Numbered from the stretch's first letter, positions 1 to 5,953 are shown. The stretch is DNA of 7,711 nucleotides from an uncultured Brevundimonas sp. (GCF_943913055.1 NZ_CALTWS010000132.1:1-7711), one strand, 5' to 3'. The notes: a model not told the origin generated them from the letters alone. Numbers and translations: made by a program.

Positions 1-1
1 A

Positions 2-340
2 CAGGGTCTGGCGTCACATGACCTCCAAGTTGCGGCCGGATCAATTCCGCGAGGTACGGTATCGGCGACGACCTGGCGTGTGCATGGGCTGATCGGGGGT
101 CAGCGTCGGATCACGCATTCCGTCAGTTGGATCATGGATCCGACCGAGCCGACTTTCGCCGGAAAGCCTCATTGGGAGATCGAGATCGACGGACTGCCGG
201 GTGTCCGGATCGCGATGGATCTTATCGACACGGCACCAGACGCAATACGCACCAAGCCAGAGCAGTTCGCGGTCGCGGCCATGGTTCTGGATGCCGTCCC
301 CCGGGTCGTGGCGGCACCGCCTGGCCTGTTGCGCTTGTAG
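2..340 (+). CDS. DapB-like NAD(P)-dependent dehydrogenase, C-terminal part (5' end outside window)
   Basis: The frame is open from base 2 to the TAG at 338-340, giving the last 112 codons of a protein that starts left of the window. The residues resemble the C-terminal part of the dihydrodipicolinate reductase-like family related to 2,4-diaminopentanoate dehydrogenase: a stretch reading GSIPRGTVSATTWRV, then a Gly-rich turn and ITHSVSWIM, then WEIEIDGLPG, and near the end VLDAVPRVVAAPPGL, matching the family's usual 'NAIPxVxxAPPG' ending. Members are soluble NAD(P)-dependent oxidoreductases of about 340-360 residues; the Rossmann half is not visible here. The protein stops soon after the PPG motif, a few residues earlier than I expect for the family. 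A GTG at 80 could be read as a start, but the family match continues upstream of it, so it is internal. It is followed by a 78 bp gap, so it may belong to the preceding unit rather than to the operon beginning at 419. Substrate unknown. Confidence 0.75.
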   Translation, partial: QGLASHDLQVAAGSIPRGTVSATTWRVHGLIGGQRRITHSVSWIMDPTEPTFAGKPHWEIEIDGLPGVRIAMDLIDTAPDAIRTKPEQFAVAAMVLDAVPRVVAAPPGLLRL

Positions 341-358
341 CCCGATCTGTCTTGCCCG

Positions 359-383
359 CTAACGCAAGTCGTGTCACTTTCAT
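359..383 (+). promoter_or_regulatory. Candidate operator, site A, upstream of the plus-strand operon
   Basis: This 25 bp stretch in the gap 341-418 contains the core GCAAGTCG (364-371) and matches 4931-4955 at 17 of 25 positions without gaps (counted by eye). It ends 36 bp before the ATG at 419, where a core promoter or operator would lie. The other copy lies in the gap upstream of the minus-strand NTF2 pair. I infer a possible binding site for a common regulator, perhaps the HxlR-type protein encoded at 4980-5921. I could not assign convincing -35 and -10 boxes. The match could be chance. Confidence 0.3.
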
Positions 384-406
384 TCAAAGACTTAAAGATA
401 AGAACC

Positions 407-414
407 GAGGAAAA
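407..414 (+). promoter_or_regulatory. Ribosome binding site deciding the start at 419
   Basis: GAGGAAAA lies 4 bases before the ATG at 419, with the GAGG core about 8 bases away. This supports the ATG at 419 over the in-frame GTG at 371, which would put 16 extra residues in front and cover site A. Confidence 0.7.
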
Positions 415-418
415 GACC

Positions 419-949
419 ATGGCCGAACGCGATCCGGAACTTCAGGCCCTGCTCGACAAGAAGGCGATCGAGGAAACGCTTCTGTTGTTCCTGCGGGGTT
501 GCGACCGAGCCGATCTGGAACTGGTCGAGCGCGCCTATTGGCCCGATGGTTGGGAAGATCACGGCGGTACGTTTGACGGTCCGGCATCCGAATGGATCGC
601 AGTGATCAAGGATCGTCTGCCCAAGGCCGGCTTGATGAATCACCTGGCCATGAATCTGGTCATCGAGCTCAAAAGCGCCACGACGGCCAAGGCGGAATGC
701 TACATCCTGACCGCCTCGCGCCTGAAGGTTAAGGGCGAACTGTTCGACACCCGCACGCTAGCCCGCTGCGTCGACCAGATGGAGAAGCGCGGCAACGAAT
801 GGCGCATTCTTCGCCGGACCATGTGCTGGGAATGGAACGAGGAGCACGAACTGTCGGAGACCTGGGCACGAGGCGCGATCACGAACGACGCCAGCCTGCT
901 GCGCCGGGGTGCCAAGAAGCCCGACGACATCATCTACACCGCAGCCTGA
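419..949 (+). CDS. SnoaL/LinA-type NTF2-fold protein (putative dehydratase, isomerase or lyase)
   Basis: A 176-residue protein. The N-terminal helix (DKKAIEETLLLFLRGCDRADLELV), the WPDG..DHGGTFDG stretch, and the C-terminal strand GNEWRILRRTMCWEW are typical of SnoaL-like (NTF2-fold) proteins, small cone-shaped enzymes without cofactor. Asp29 in GCDRAD and His75 in MNHLAMN fall where the lindane dehydrochlorinase LinA has its catalytic Asp25 (GVDK) and His73 (TIHYGTN), so an acid-base active site is plausible; scytalone dehydratase belongs to the same wider group. The ATG at 419 is chosen because of the GAGGAAAA in front of it. It opens the plus-strand unit, and the next gene starts 12 bp after its stop. 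No signal peptide is visible, so it should be cytoplasmic. The fold also includes non-catalytic and aromatic-dioxygenase beta-subunit-like members, so the reaction stays unassigned. The family call is strong, the dyad is a recalled-sequence comparison. Confidence 0.85.
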   Translation: MAERDPELQALLDKKAIEETLLLFLRGCDRADLELVERAYWPDGWEDHGGTFDGPASEWIAVIKDRLPKAGLMNHLAMNLVIELKSATTAKAECYILTASRLKVKGELFDTRTLARCVDQMEKRGNEWRILRRTMCWEWNEEHELSETWARGAITNDASLLRRGAKKPDDIIYTAA

Positions 950-961
950 GAGGCGACGACC

Positions 962-1720
962 GTGGAGATCCAAGGCTGTGTCGCCATCGTCACCGGTGCC
1001 AATCGCGGCATCGGCGAAGCGTTCGTCAGGGTGCTGATCCAGGAAGGGGCAGCCAAGGTCTATGCTGGAGCCCGCGACCCCGCCTCGGCGCGTCATCTTG
1101 AAGAGGCCTATCCCGGCAAAGTCGTGGCGGTGGCTCTGGACGTCTCCAGACTCGAGCAGATCCAGGCTGCTGCCGCTGCCTGTCCGGACGTGTCGGTCGT
1201 AGTCAATAATGCCGGGGCCTTCACCAATCGCCTGCTGATCGGGGCCGACGACATGAGCGGCGCGCGTGAGGAGATGGAGGTCAACTATTTCGGTCCCGTC
1301 GCCATGGCACGCGCGTTTGCACCCGCATTGAAGGCCAATGGCGGGGGCGCAATCCTCAACGTCCTGTCGGTCGGCGGCATGGTCGCAGCCCCGAACATGG
1401 GTGGCTACAGCCCCTCGAAATTCGCCATGCGGGCGGCGGGCACCTGTATCCGCGCCGAACTGGCCGAACAGGGCACGACCGTGACCTCGCTGATCGTCGG
1501 CTCGGTCGATACGCGAATGGCCGCGCATGTGAAGGGCAGCAAGGAAGCACCCGAAGACATTGCCCGCGCCGCCATGCGGGGCATCACGCGCGGCACGGAC
1601 GAGATCGACACCGACCGCTTCGCCATCGAAAGCCGCGCCGCCTTGGCCCGCGATCCCAAGGGGCTGGAGCGTCAGATGGCCAGGATGCTGAAGGTCAAGG
1701 ACATATCTACCGGTCGCTGA
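962..1720 (+). CDS. Short-chain dehydrogenase/reductase (SDR, classical type)
   Basis: A 252-residue protein with the full set of classical SDR marks: the nucleotide-binding TGANRGIG at 11-18, Asp60 in ALDVS for the adenine ring, NNAG at 82-85, Asn108, Ser136, and the catalytic Tyr149-x-x-x-Lys153 in GGYSPSKFA. Arg15 and Arg38 (YAGARDP) suggest a preference for NADP(H), as basic residues there bind the 2'-phosphate; this is inference. The enzyme should oxidise a secondary alcohol or reduce a ketone in the cytoplasm. It starts at GTG with GAGAGG (948-953) 8 bases upstream, overlapping the stop of the preceding gene, so translation is probably coupled. The position between an NTF2-fold protein and a 5-alpha-reductase-like membrane protein fits hydroxyl/keto chemistry on a hydrophobic ring or side chain. 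SDR sequence does not allow a substrate to be named. Confidence 0.95.
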   Translation: MEIQGCVAIVTGANRGIGEAFVRVLIQEGAAKVYAGARDPASARHLEEAYPGKVVAVALDVSRLEQIQAAAAACPDVSVVVNNAGAFTNRLLIGADDMSGAREEMEVNYFGPVAMARAFAPALKANGGGAILNVLSVGGMVAAPNMGGYSPSKFAMRAAGTCIRAELAEQGTTVTSLIVGSVDTRMAAHVKGSKEAPEDIARAAMRGITRGTDEIDTDRFAIESRAALARDPKGLERQMARMLKVKDISTGR

Positions 1721-1753
1721 GACCGGATATCATTATTCGGGGGAGACAAGATC

Positions 1754-2572
1754 ATGCCTGCGCTACAGGATATCGCCATCGTTCTGGGGGCGAATTTCGC
1801 GATCTGCGTTCTCTGTTTCATCGCCTTGTGGGGCATTGCCTGCGCAATCAGGGACGTGACCTTCGTCGACGCCTTCTGGGCCATCGGCCTGGCGCTCATG
1901 GCGGTGACGACCTTCTTCCTGGCAGATGGGGCCGAGGCGCGGCAGCAACTGATGCTGGTCGTGGCCGTGGTCTGGGGCCTGCGCCTGGGGCTCTACATCC
2001 TGTGGCGCTGGCGCGCGCATGGACCCGATAGGCGCTATGTGAAGATGCTGGCGCGGGCGCAGGAGAAGGGCGCGAGCTTTTCCAAGGCGGCGTGGACCAA
2101 TGTCTTCGCGCTGCAGGCCCCGCTGATGTGGGTGGTCAGTTTGCCGGTGCAGCTGGGCCAGATATCGGATGAACCCGCTACCATCGGATTGGTGGGCTGG
2201 GTCGGGGCTGGACTGGCCGTGTTCGGCATCCTGTTCGAAAGCCTGGGCGACTGGCAGCTGGTGCGGTTCAAGGCTGATCCGGCCAACAAGGACAAGGTGC
2301 TGTCCAGCGGCCTGTGGCGCTTTACGCGGCATCCAAACTATTTCGGCGATCTGTGCGTCTGGTTCGGCCTGTTCCTGATCGCGGCGGAGACGACGCTGGG
2401 TCTATTCAGCATCCTTGGCTGGCTGGTGCTGCTGGTGCTGTTCCTGAAGTACAGCGGTGGGCCGTCGTACGAGAAGCGATTGACCTATCACCGCCCCGGA
2501 TATGCAGACTATATCGCCCGGACCAGCGCGCTGGTGCCCTGGCCGCCGAAAGCCGCGGCGGATGTGAAATAG
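1754..2572 (+). CDS. DUF1295 family membrane protein (steroid 5-alpha-reductase-like)
   Basis: A 272-residue polytopic inner-membrane protein. Hydrophobic segments are visible at about residues 7-30, 37-56, 66-85, 117-134, 143-163, 199-212 and 215-233. Family marks are VDAFWAIG (38-45), RLGLYILWRWRAHGPDRRY (77-95), the signature LWRFTRHPNYFGD (187-199), and the C-terminal GPSYEKRL...RPGYADYIARTSALVPW. This is the DUF1295 group, related to the C-terminal domain of steroid 5-alpha reductases and isoprenylcysteine methyltransferases, where the RHPNYFG loop helps bind the cofactor (NADPH in reductases). Length is normal for the group. GGGGGAGA ends a few bases before the ATG at 1754, and the gap to the SDR gene is 33 bp. 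A role as an NAD(P)H-dependent enoyl or sterol-like reductase is possible, but most bacterial members have no proven reaction. Family certain, function inferred. Confidence 0.9.
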   Translation: MPALQDIAIVLGANFAICVLCFIALWGIACAIRDVTFVDAFWAIGLALMAVTTFFLADGAEARQQLMLVVAVVWGLRLGLYILWRWRAHGPDRRYVKMLARAQEKGASFSKAAWTNVFALQAPLMWVVSLPVQLGQISDEPATIGLVGWVGAGLAVFGILFESLGDWQLVRFKADPANKDKVLSSGLWRFTRHPNYFGDLCVWFGLFLIAAETTLGLFSILGWLVLLVLFLKYSGGPSYEKRLTYHRPGYADYIARTSALVPWPPKAAADVK

Positions 2573-2581
2573 GGTCGTCTC

Positions 2582-4096
2582 ATGCGGCGTCCCGCCAATC
2601 CCCGCACCCTGAGCACGCCGGGCGTCGCCGTGCCGTCTCCACGGGCGATGGGCACCCTTCTGAATATTCAGGCGGCGCGGGATCCCGACCGCCCGGCGCT
2701 GACATTCGAAGGCGTCACGATCAGCCGGGGCCAGCTGGCTGCTCGAGTCAATCAGCGAGCCCGGACACTGGCGGCAGCAGGGGTGACGGCCGACGACTTC
2801 GTGGTGATTGCCCTGCCCAACGGCCCGGCGTTTCTGGAAATCGCCTATGCCATCTGGGGCCTGGGGGCGACGCCTGTTCCGCTGTCGCATCGGCTCGCGG
2901 ATGCCGAGCTGACCGACATTCTCGATCTGGTTCAGCCGGCTTTGGTCGTGATCGAGGCGACCGCGCGTGCCGGGCGATGGCCAGCCGTAACGGCTGATCA
3001 GGCATATGATCCAGGCCAGGCAACCGAGCCATTGCCGGAAATCGCCTCCACCCACCTCAAAGCCATCGCCAGTGGCGGCAGTACAGGACGGCCGAAGGTG
3101 ATCGTGGACATGGCCCCGGCCCTGGCGGATCCGGACATGCCGCTCTTGGGAATGTGGCCGGATGACGTGCTGCTGAACCCAGGCCCGCTGTACCATGCCG
3201 CACCGTTCGGGATGACCTGTTTCGCCTTGGGCTGGGGTCTGCACGTCATCATCATGCCGCGCTTCGATGCCGAGGAGACGCTGCGCTTGATCGACCGCTG
3301 CAAGGTCAGCTGGCTGTTTCAGGTGCCCACGATGATGCACAGAATCTGGTCGCTGCCGGAGGCGGTAAAGGCTCGCTACGACATCGGCTCTCTGGACGCC
3401 GTGGTCCATATCGCGGCAGCCTGTCCGCCGTGGCTGAAGAAGTCGTGGATCGATTGGTTGGGAGCGGAAACGGTGTGGGAGCTCTATACCGGCACGGAAG
3501 CTCTGGGTGGAACGTCGATCAGCGGTACCGACTGGTTGGCCCATCCCGGTTCGGTGGGGCGTGTGCTCCCCGGCTTTGAGCTGAAGGTGCTGGACGAGAC
3601 GGGCGAGCCGTGTGCGCCGGGTGAGGTCGGAGAAATCTATTTCCTGCCGCAGCGGGGCAGGGGGGCGACCTACCGCTACATCGGGGCCGAGCCCAAGGCG
3701 AAGGGCGAGTTCGAGACTCTGGGCGACATGGGGTATCTGGACGAGGAGGGCTTTCTCTATCTGGCTGACCGCCGTGTCGATCTGATCGTGACGGGCGGAG
3801 CCAATGTCTATCCGGCCGAGGTCGAGGCGGCGATCGATTCCTGGCCCGGAGTATTGTGCAGCGTCGTCATCGGCCTGCCGGACGCCGACATGGGTCAGCG
3901 CGTGCATGCGATCGTGGAGACGGCGGACGGGACCATGGATGAGGAGAGGCTGCGTGCCTTCCTGTCGGTTCGGATCGCGCCTTATAAAAGACCGAGGACA
4001 TTTGAAGTTACGACCGAACGCCTGCGAGATGACGCAGGCAAGGTCCGGCGAGGGGCCCTAAGGCAGACGCGGATGGCACCTGCCGCCGGAGACTAG
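2582..4096 (+). CDS. AMP-forming acyl-CoA ligase (ANL superfamily), ligase 1
   Basis: A 504-residue adenylate-forming enzyme that should activate a carboxylic acid to its CoA thioester through an acyl-AMP. Visible motifs in order: P-loop A3 SGGSTGRPK (164-172), GPLYHAAP (201-208), A5 YTGTE (302-306), A7 GDMGYLD (from 381), hinge A8 ADRRVDLIVTGGANVYPAEVE (from 395), and the C-terminal catalytic Lys487 in DDAGKVRR. All key residues are present, so it looks active. The GGSTG form of the P-loop differs from the common SGTTG and from ligase 2; I associate it with bile-acid/steroid-type and some fatty-acid CoA ligases, but this is not diagnostic. The ATG lies 9 bp after the DUF1295 stop, with AGGG overlapping that stop. 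Its own TAG shares CTAG with the opposing gene's stop, so no terminator fits between. Ligase class is secure; the substrate is unknown. Confidence 0.95.
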   Translation: MRRPANPRTLSTPGVAVPSPRAMGTLLNIQAARDPDRPALTFEGVTISRGQLAARVNQRARTLAAAGVTADDFVVIALPNGPAFLEIAYAIWGLGATPVPLSHRLADAELTDILDLVQPALVVIEATARAGRWPAVTADQAYDPGQATEPLPEIASTHLKAIASGGSTGRPKVIVDMAPALADPDMPLLGMWPDDVLLNPGPLYHAAPFGMTCFALGWGLHVIIMPRFDAEETLRLIDRCKVSWLFQVPTMMHRIWSLPEAVKARYDIGSLDAVVHIAAACPPWLKKSWIDWLGAETVWELYTGTEALGGTSISGTDWLAHPGSVGRVLPGFELKVLDETGEPCAPGEVGEIYFLPQRGRGATYRYIGAEPKAKGEFETLGDMGYLDEEGFLYLADRRVDLIVTGGANVYPAEVEAAIDSWPGVLCSVVIGLPDADMGQRVHAIVETADGTMDEERLRAFLSVRIAPYKRPRTFEVTTERLRDDAGKVRRGALRQTRMAPAAGD

Positions 4097-4109
4097 TGGC
4101 CTGCCGCCG
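4079..4109 (+). repeat. Short direct repeat flanking the convergent stop codons
   Basis: CCTGCCGCCG occurs at 4079-4088 and again at 4100-4109, 21 bp apart start to start, on either side of the CTAG where both converging genes end. The first copy codes part of the ligase 1 tail, the second (on the other strand) the Ala-rich tail of the NTF2 protein. It may be chance in GC-rich DNA, or a trace of slippage or a rearrangement at the joint. Confidence 0.3.
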
Positions 4110-4467
4110 CCGGGTCCTTCATCTGGAAATAATCACGCCAGGCGATGATCTTGCCGACGTCATTGAACTCTATGATCCCCATATAGGGGTGTGAGACACG
4201 GACACCGTCGGCATTGACGTAGTCTTCGCGGCCTTCGGTCAGGACCATGGTGTCGTTCTGGGCCCAGTGAGTCAGAACCCAGGCGGTATCCGAATGGTTG
4301 GCCCAGTATTTGGTGATGAACCGGTCGACCCAGTTCCGCCCGATCAGGGGGCGCGTGCCAACGTGATAGTGGTACTCCACGTCCTCAGCGAAAAAGTCGA
4401 GGAAGGCCGCCTTGTCGCGCCTCTTCGACACCGCCATCAGCGCCTGGAGCCGTTCGATCGGCGTCAT
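4093..4467 (-). CDS. Small NTF2-fold protein, limonene-epoxide-hydrolase-like (copy A)
   Basis: A 124-residue soluble protein, second gene of a tandem pair. It aligns over most of its length with the neighbour at 4464-4883: KRRD / KKRD near the start, then EYHYHVGTRPLIGR against EYHWHPTKRPAVGK, then TEG / VEG, then WRDYF / MRDYY. From memory of Rhodococcus limonene-1,2-epoxide hydrolase (Tyr53, Asn55, Arg99, Asp101, Asp132), this copy has Tyr32, Arg80-x-Asp82 in TEGREDY, and Asp112 in AWRDYF, so the Arg/Asp/Asp water-activating set seems present, with Tyr34 where the hydrolase has Asn55. An epoxide hydrolase or related hydratase role is therefore possible but unproven; many such proteins are annotated only as SnoaL-like. 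The ATG overlaps the upstream stop as ATGA, so expression is probably coupled. Its TAG shares CTAG with the stop of ligase 1. Family assignment good, reaction tentative. Confidence 0.75.
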   Translation of the reverse strand: MTPIERLQALMAVSKRRDKAAFLDFFAEDVEYHYHVGTRPLIGRNWVDRFITKYWANHSDTAWVLTHWAQNDTMVLTEGREDYVNADGVRVSHPYMGIIEFNDVGKIIAWRDYFQMKDPAAAGH

Positions 4468-4883
4468 GCCGATGCCGCTTCCGGCTGAGCCTTCGATTGA
4501 TCATCCCGCTTGGCCGGCGCATGCACCATGGCGGTGTCATAGTAGTCGCGCATCCGGGTGATCAGGCCGTCGCGCAGTTCGAAGACCTGGACGAAGGGGT
4601 TGTTCATGCGGGTGCCTGTCGACCGATCGACCAAGACTTCCATGCCCTCGACGAACAGCACGTTTCCGGACTCGGCCGAGTGTCGGATTTGCCATTCCTG
4701 CTGGTCGAAGCCCTGTTCGTAATTGGCCAGAAACTTGCGCATCTTGTCCTTGCCGACAGCGGGGCGTTTCGTGGGGTGCCAGTGGTATTCGATGTCGTCA
4801 GCCAGGGTGGCGATGAAGCCCTCGACGTCGCGCTTCTTCCACGCCGCCATCATCGCCTCGACGGTTTTCATATGCTCGCCCAT
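4464..4883 (-). CDS. Small NTF2-fold protein, paralogue of its neighbour (copy B)
   Basis: A 139-residue protein of the SnoaL/limonene-epoxide-hydrolase-like NTF2 fold, first gene of the pair. The start is the ATG with rc at 4881-4883, because GGGAGA (4890-4895, minus strand) sits 6 bases upstream; a GTG at 4901 would add six residues and swallow that site. Numbering from this ATG, the family marks are WKKRD, DDIEYHWHPTKRP and TRMRDYYD near the end. Compared with copy A, the Arg-x-Asp pair is replaced: VEGMEVLVD has Met81 and Val83 at those positions, while the last Asp (Asp113 in RDYYD) and the Tyr of EYHWH remain. So this copy probably does a different reaction, binds a ligand only, or pairs with copy A as a heteromer. 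The stop overlaps the next start by 4 bp (ATGA). A 96 bp gap with a candidate operator lies upstream. No membrane or export signal. Confidence 0.75.
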   Translation of the reverse strand: MGEHMKTVEAMMAAWKKRDVEGFIATLADDIEYHWHPTKRPAVGKDKMRKFLANYEQGFDQQEWQIRHSAESGNVLFVEGMEVLVDRSTGTRMNNPFVQVFELRDGLITRMRDYYDTAMVHAPAKRDDQSKAQPEAASA

Positions 4884-4889
4884 GTCGCG

Positions 4890-4895
4890 TCTCCC
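4890..4895 (-). promoter_or_regulatory. Ribosome binding site deciding the start of NTF2 copy B
   Basis: On the minus strand GGGAGA lies 6 bases before the ATG whose complement is at 4881-4883. It argues against the GTG start at 4901, which would place this site inside the coding region. Confidence 0.65.
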
Positions 4896-4930
4896 TTGCA
4901 CTTCGACAAGACGCTAGGACGATAAGTTCG

Positions 4931-4955
4931 CTTAAGCAAGTCGCAACAGTATGAT
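4931..4955 (+). promoter_or_regulatory. Candidate operator, site B, upstream of the minus-strand NTF2 pair
   Basis: This lies in the 96 bp gap 4884-4979, about 48-72 bp upstream of the NTF2 copy B start. It carries GCAAGTCG at 4936-4943 and matches site A (359-383) at 17 of 25 positions. A perfect 8 bp palindrome GCTTAAGC (4930-4937) overlaps its left end, and a related block GCAAGCGAC sits at 4959-4967. The gap is the only sizeable non-coding stretch in the minus-strand unit, so a promoter and regulator site here is plausible. Relative to the gene it serves, site B is in the opposite orientation to site A. No clear -35/-10 pair was assigned. Inference only. Confidence 0.3.
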
Positions 4956-4979
4956 AGTGCAAGCGACATTGTCCGCGAC

Positions 4980-5921
4980 CTAGGTTTTGTCGCGGGTCTT
5001 GCCAGCCTTCATCAGGACGTCAGCCATAGACAGCTTCCCGTGGCATGAGCTGCACGCCACCACAGGGTTCAGAGCGGCTCCGCAGTTGTGCTTGATGCGC
5101 ACCGGGGGCCCCGCCTTGTCCTTCAGCCAGGTGTCGGCCCAAGTCATCATCGACAGGGCGTGGGGGTAAAGGTCCATACCCTTCTTGGTCAGCCGATACT
5201 CATAGCGGGGCGGGGTGATCTCATACAGCCGGCGCTCGAAGATGCCCGACAGCTCCAACGTCCTGAGCCGGTCGGTCAGAATGTTCGATGCGATGCCCAG
5301 CAGGCCTTGCATCTCGTCGAAACGATGCACGCCGAAATACTGGACACTGACCACGAGCGCCGTCCAACGGTCGCCCAGCAGATCGACCAGTTCGATGGTC
5401 GGGGCCTCATCCGTCGGCTGGCGACGACGGTGCATGCGCTGGACGGGCAGGTTTTCCATGCCCTCGCCCGGCCCCGGTGTGAAAGTGCAGGTGTGCAGGG
5501 TCAGGGGCTCGTCGCAGTCACCGCAGCGCAGCTCTGGCAGCATGGCCTTGCCGCAGGTCTTGTGGGTGAAAACGATCGGCGCGCGGCCACCACTGACGCC
5601 CCAGCGCACACCCCAACCCCACATCAGCAGCATGCTGTCGAACAGACCGAGCCCGCGTGGTGTCAGGTGATAACCCATGCGCGCGCCATCCTCGCGATGG
5701 GGTCGCTTCTGCAGAATGCCGTGCCGTTCCAGGGCCTGAAGACGGCTGGACAGGGTGCTGCGTGCGCCGCCCAGGCGCGCATGGAATTCCTCGAACCGGC
5801 TGGCGCCGAGAAACGCTTCCTGAACGACCAGCAGGCTCCAGCGATCGCCCAGCGCATTCAGCGCCCGGTTCACCGAACTTTTGGGAACCAGCCGGGTTTT
5901 CGGCGAACCGCGAGAAGACAT
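4980..5921 (-). CDS. Double HxlR-type winged-helix transcriptional regulator with two Cys clusters
   Basis: A 313-residue protein made of two similar halves. Half one: HxlR-type winged helix at about 15-108 (ALGDRWSLLVVQEAF, RFEEFHARLGGARSTLSSRLQALERHGIL, YHLTPRG), then H120-x2-C123-G...C133-x2-C136 and C145. Half two: winged helix at about 175-267 (LLGDRWTALVVSVQYF, RFDEMQGLLGIASNILTDRLRTLE, YRLTKKG), then H278-x-C280-G...C290-x2-C293. In both halves the CG cysteine is ten residues before the CxxC, so each wing is followed by a probable zinc-ribbon-like or redox-sensitive cluster. Ordinary HxlR proteins are about 110-130 residues and act as dimers; here one chain supplies both domains. It should bind DNA in the cytoplasm and control the flanking genes, as repressor or activator unknown. 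It begins 32 bp after the ligase 2 stop, with an in-frame TAA four codons upstream fixing the longest start, and only a weak ribosome site. Family call secure; ligand and targets inferred. Confidence 0.9.
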   Translation of the reverse strand: MSSRGSPKTRLVPKSSVNRALNALGDRWSLLVVQEAFLGASRFEEFHARLGGARSTLSSRLQALERHGILQKRPHREDGARMGYHLTPRGLGLFDSMLLMWGWGVRWGVSGGRAPIVFTHKTCGKAMLPELRCGDCDEPLTLHTCTFTPGPGEGMENLPVQRMHRRRQPTDEAPTIELVDLLGDRWTALVVSVQYFGVHRFDEMQGLLGIASNILTDRLRTLELSGIFERRLYEITPPRYEYRLTKKGMDLYPHALSMMTWADTWLKDKAGPPVRIKHNCGAALNPVVACSSCHGKLSMADVLMKAGKTRDKT

Positions 5922-5953
5922 AGGCTTGTCTTAGCGGTCGAAGGTCCAAGAAT

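Noticed and set aside
371..418. GTG at 371 as an upstream start for the first NTF2 gene
   Set aside because: The GAGGAAAA site directly before the ATG at 419 and the family's usual N-terminus favour 419.
758..1528. Minus-strand open frame of 256 codons opposite the SDR gene
   Set aside because: The SDR on the plus strand has all catalytic and cofactor motifs; the reverse frame has no family features.
2402..3907. Long minus-strand open frame (501 codons) opposite the DUF1295 and ligase 1 genes
   Set aside because: It is antisense to two genes with full family motifs; its composition (rich in Arg, His, Gln, Asp with no recognisable domain) is what GC-rich codon bias gives on the reverse strand.
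4497..4925. Plus-strand open frame of 142 codons opposite NTF2 copy B
   Set aside because: Lies antisense to a gene that aligns well with its neighbour; no domain and no ribosome site that stands out.
4884..4979. A rho-independent terminator after the HxlR gene
   Set aside because: The gap has a short GCTTAAGC palindrome but no strong GC stem followed by a T-run on either strand.
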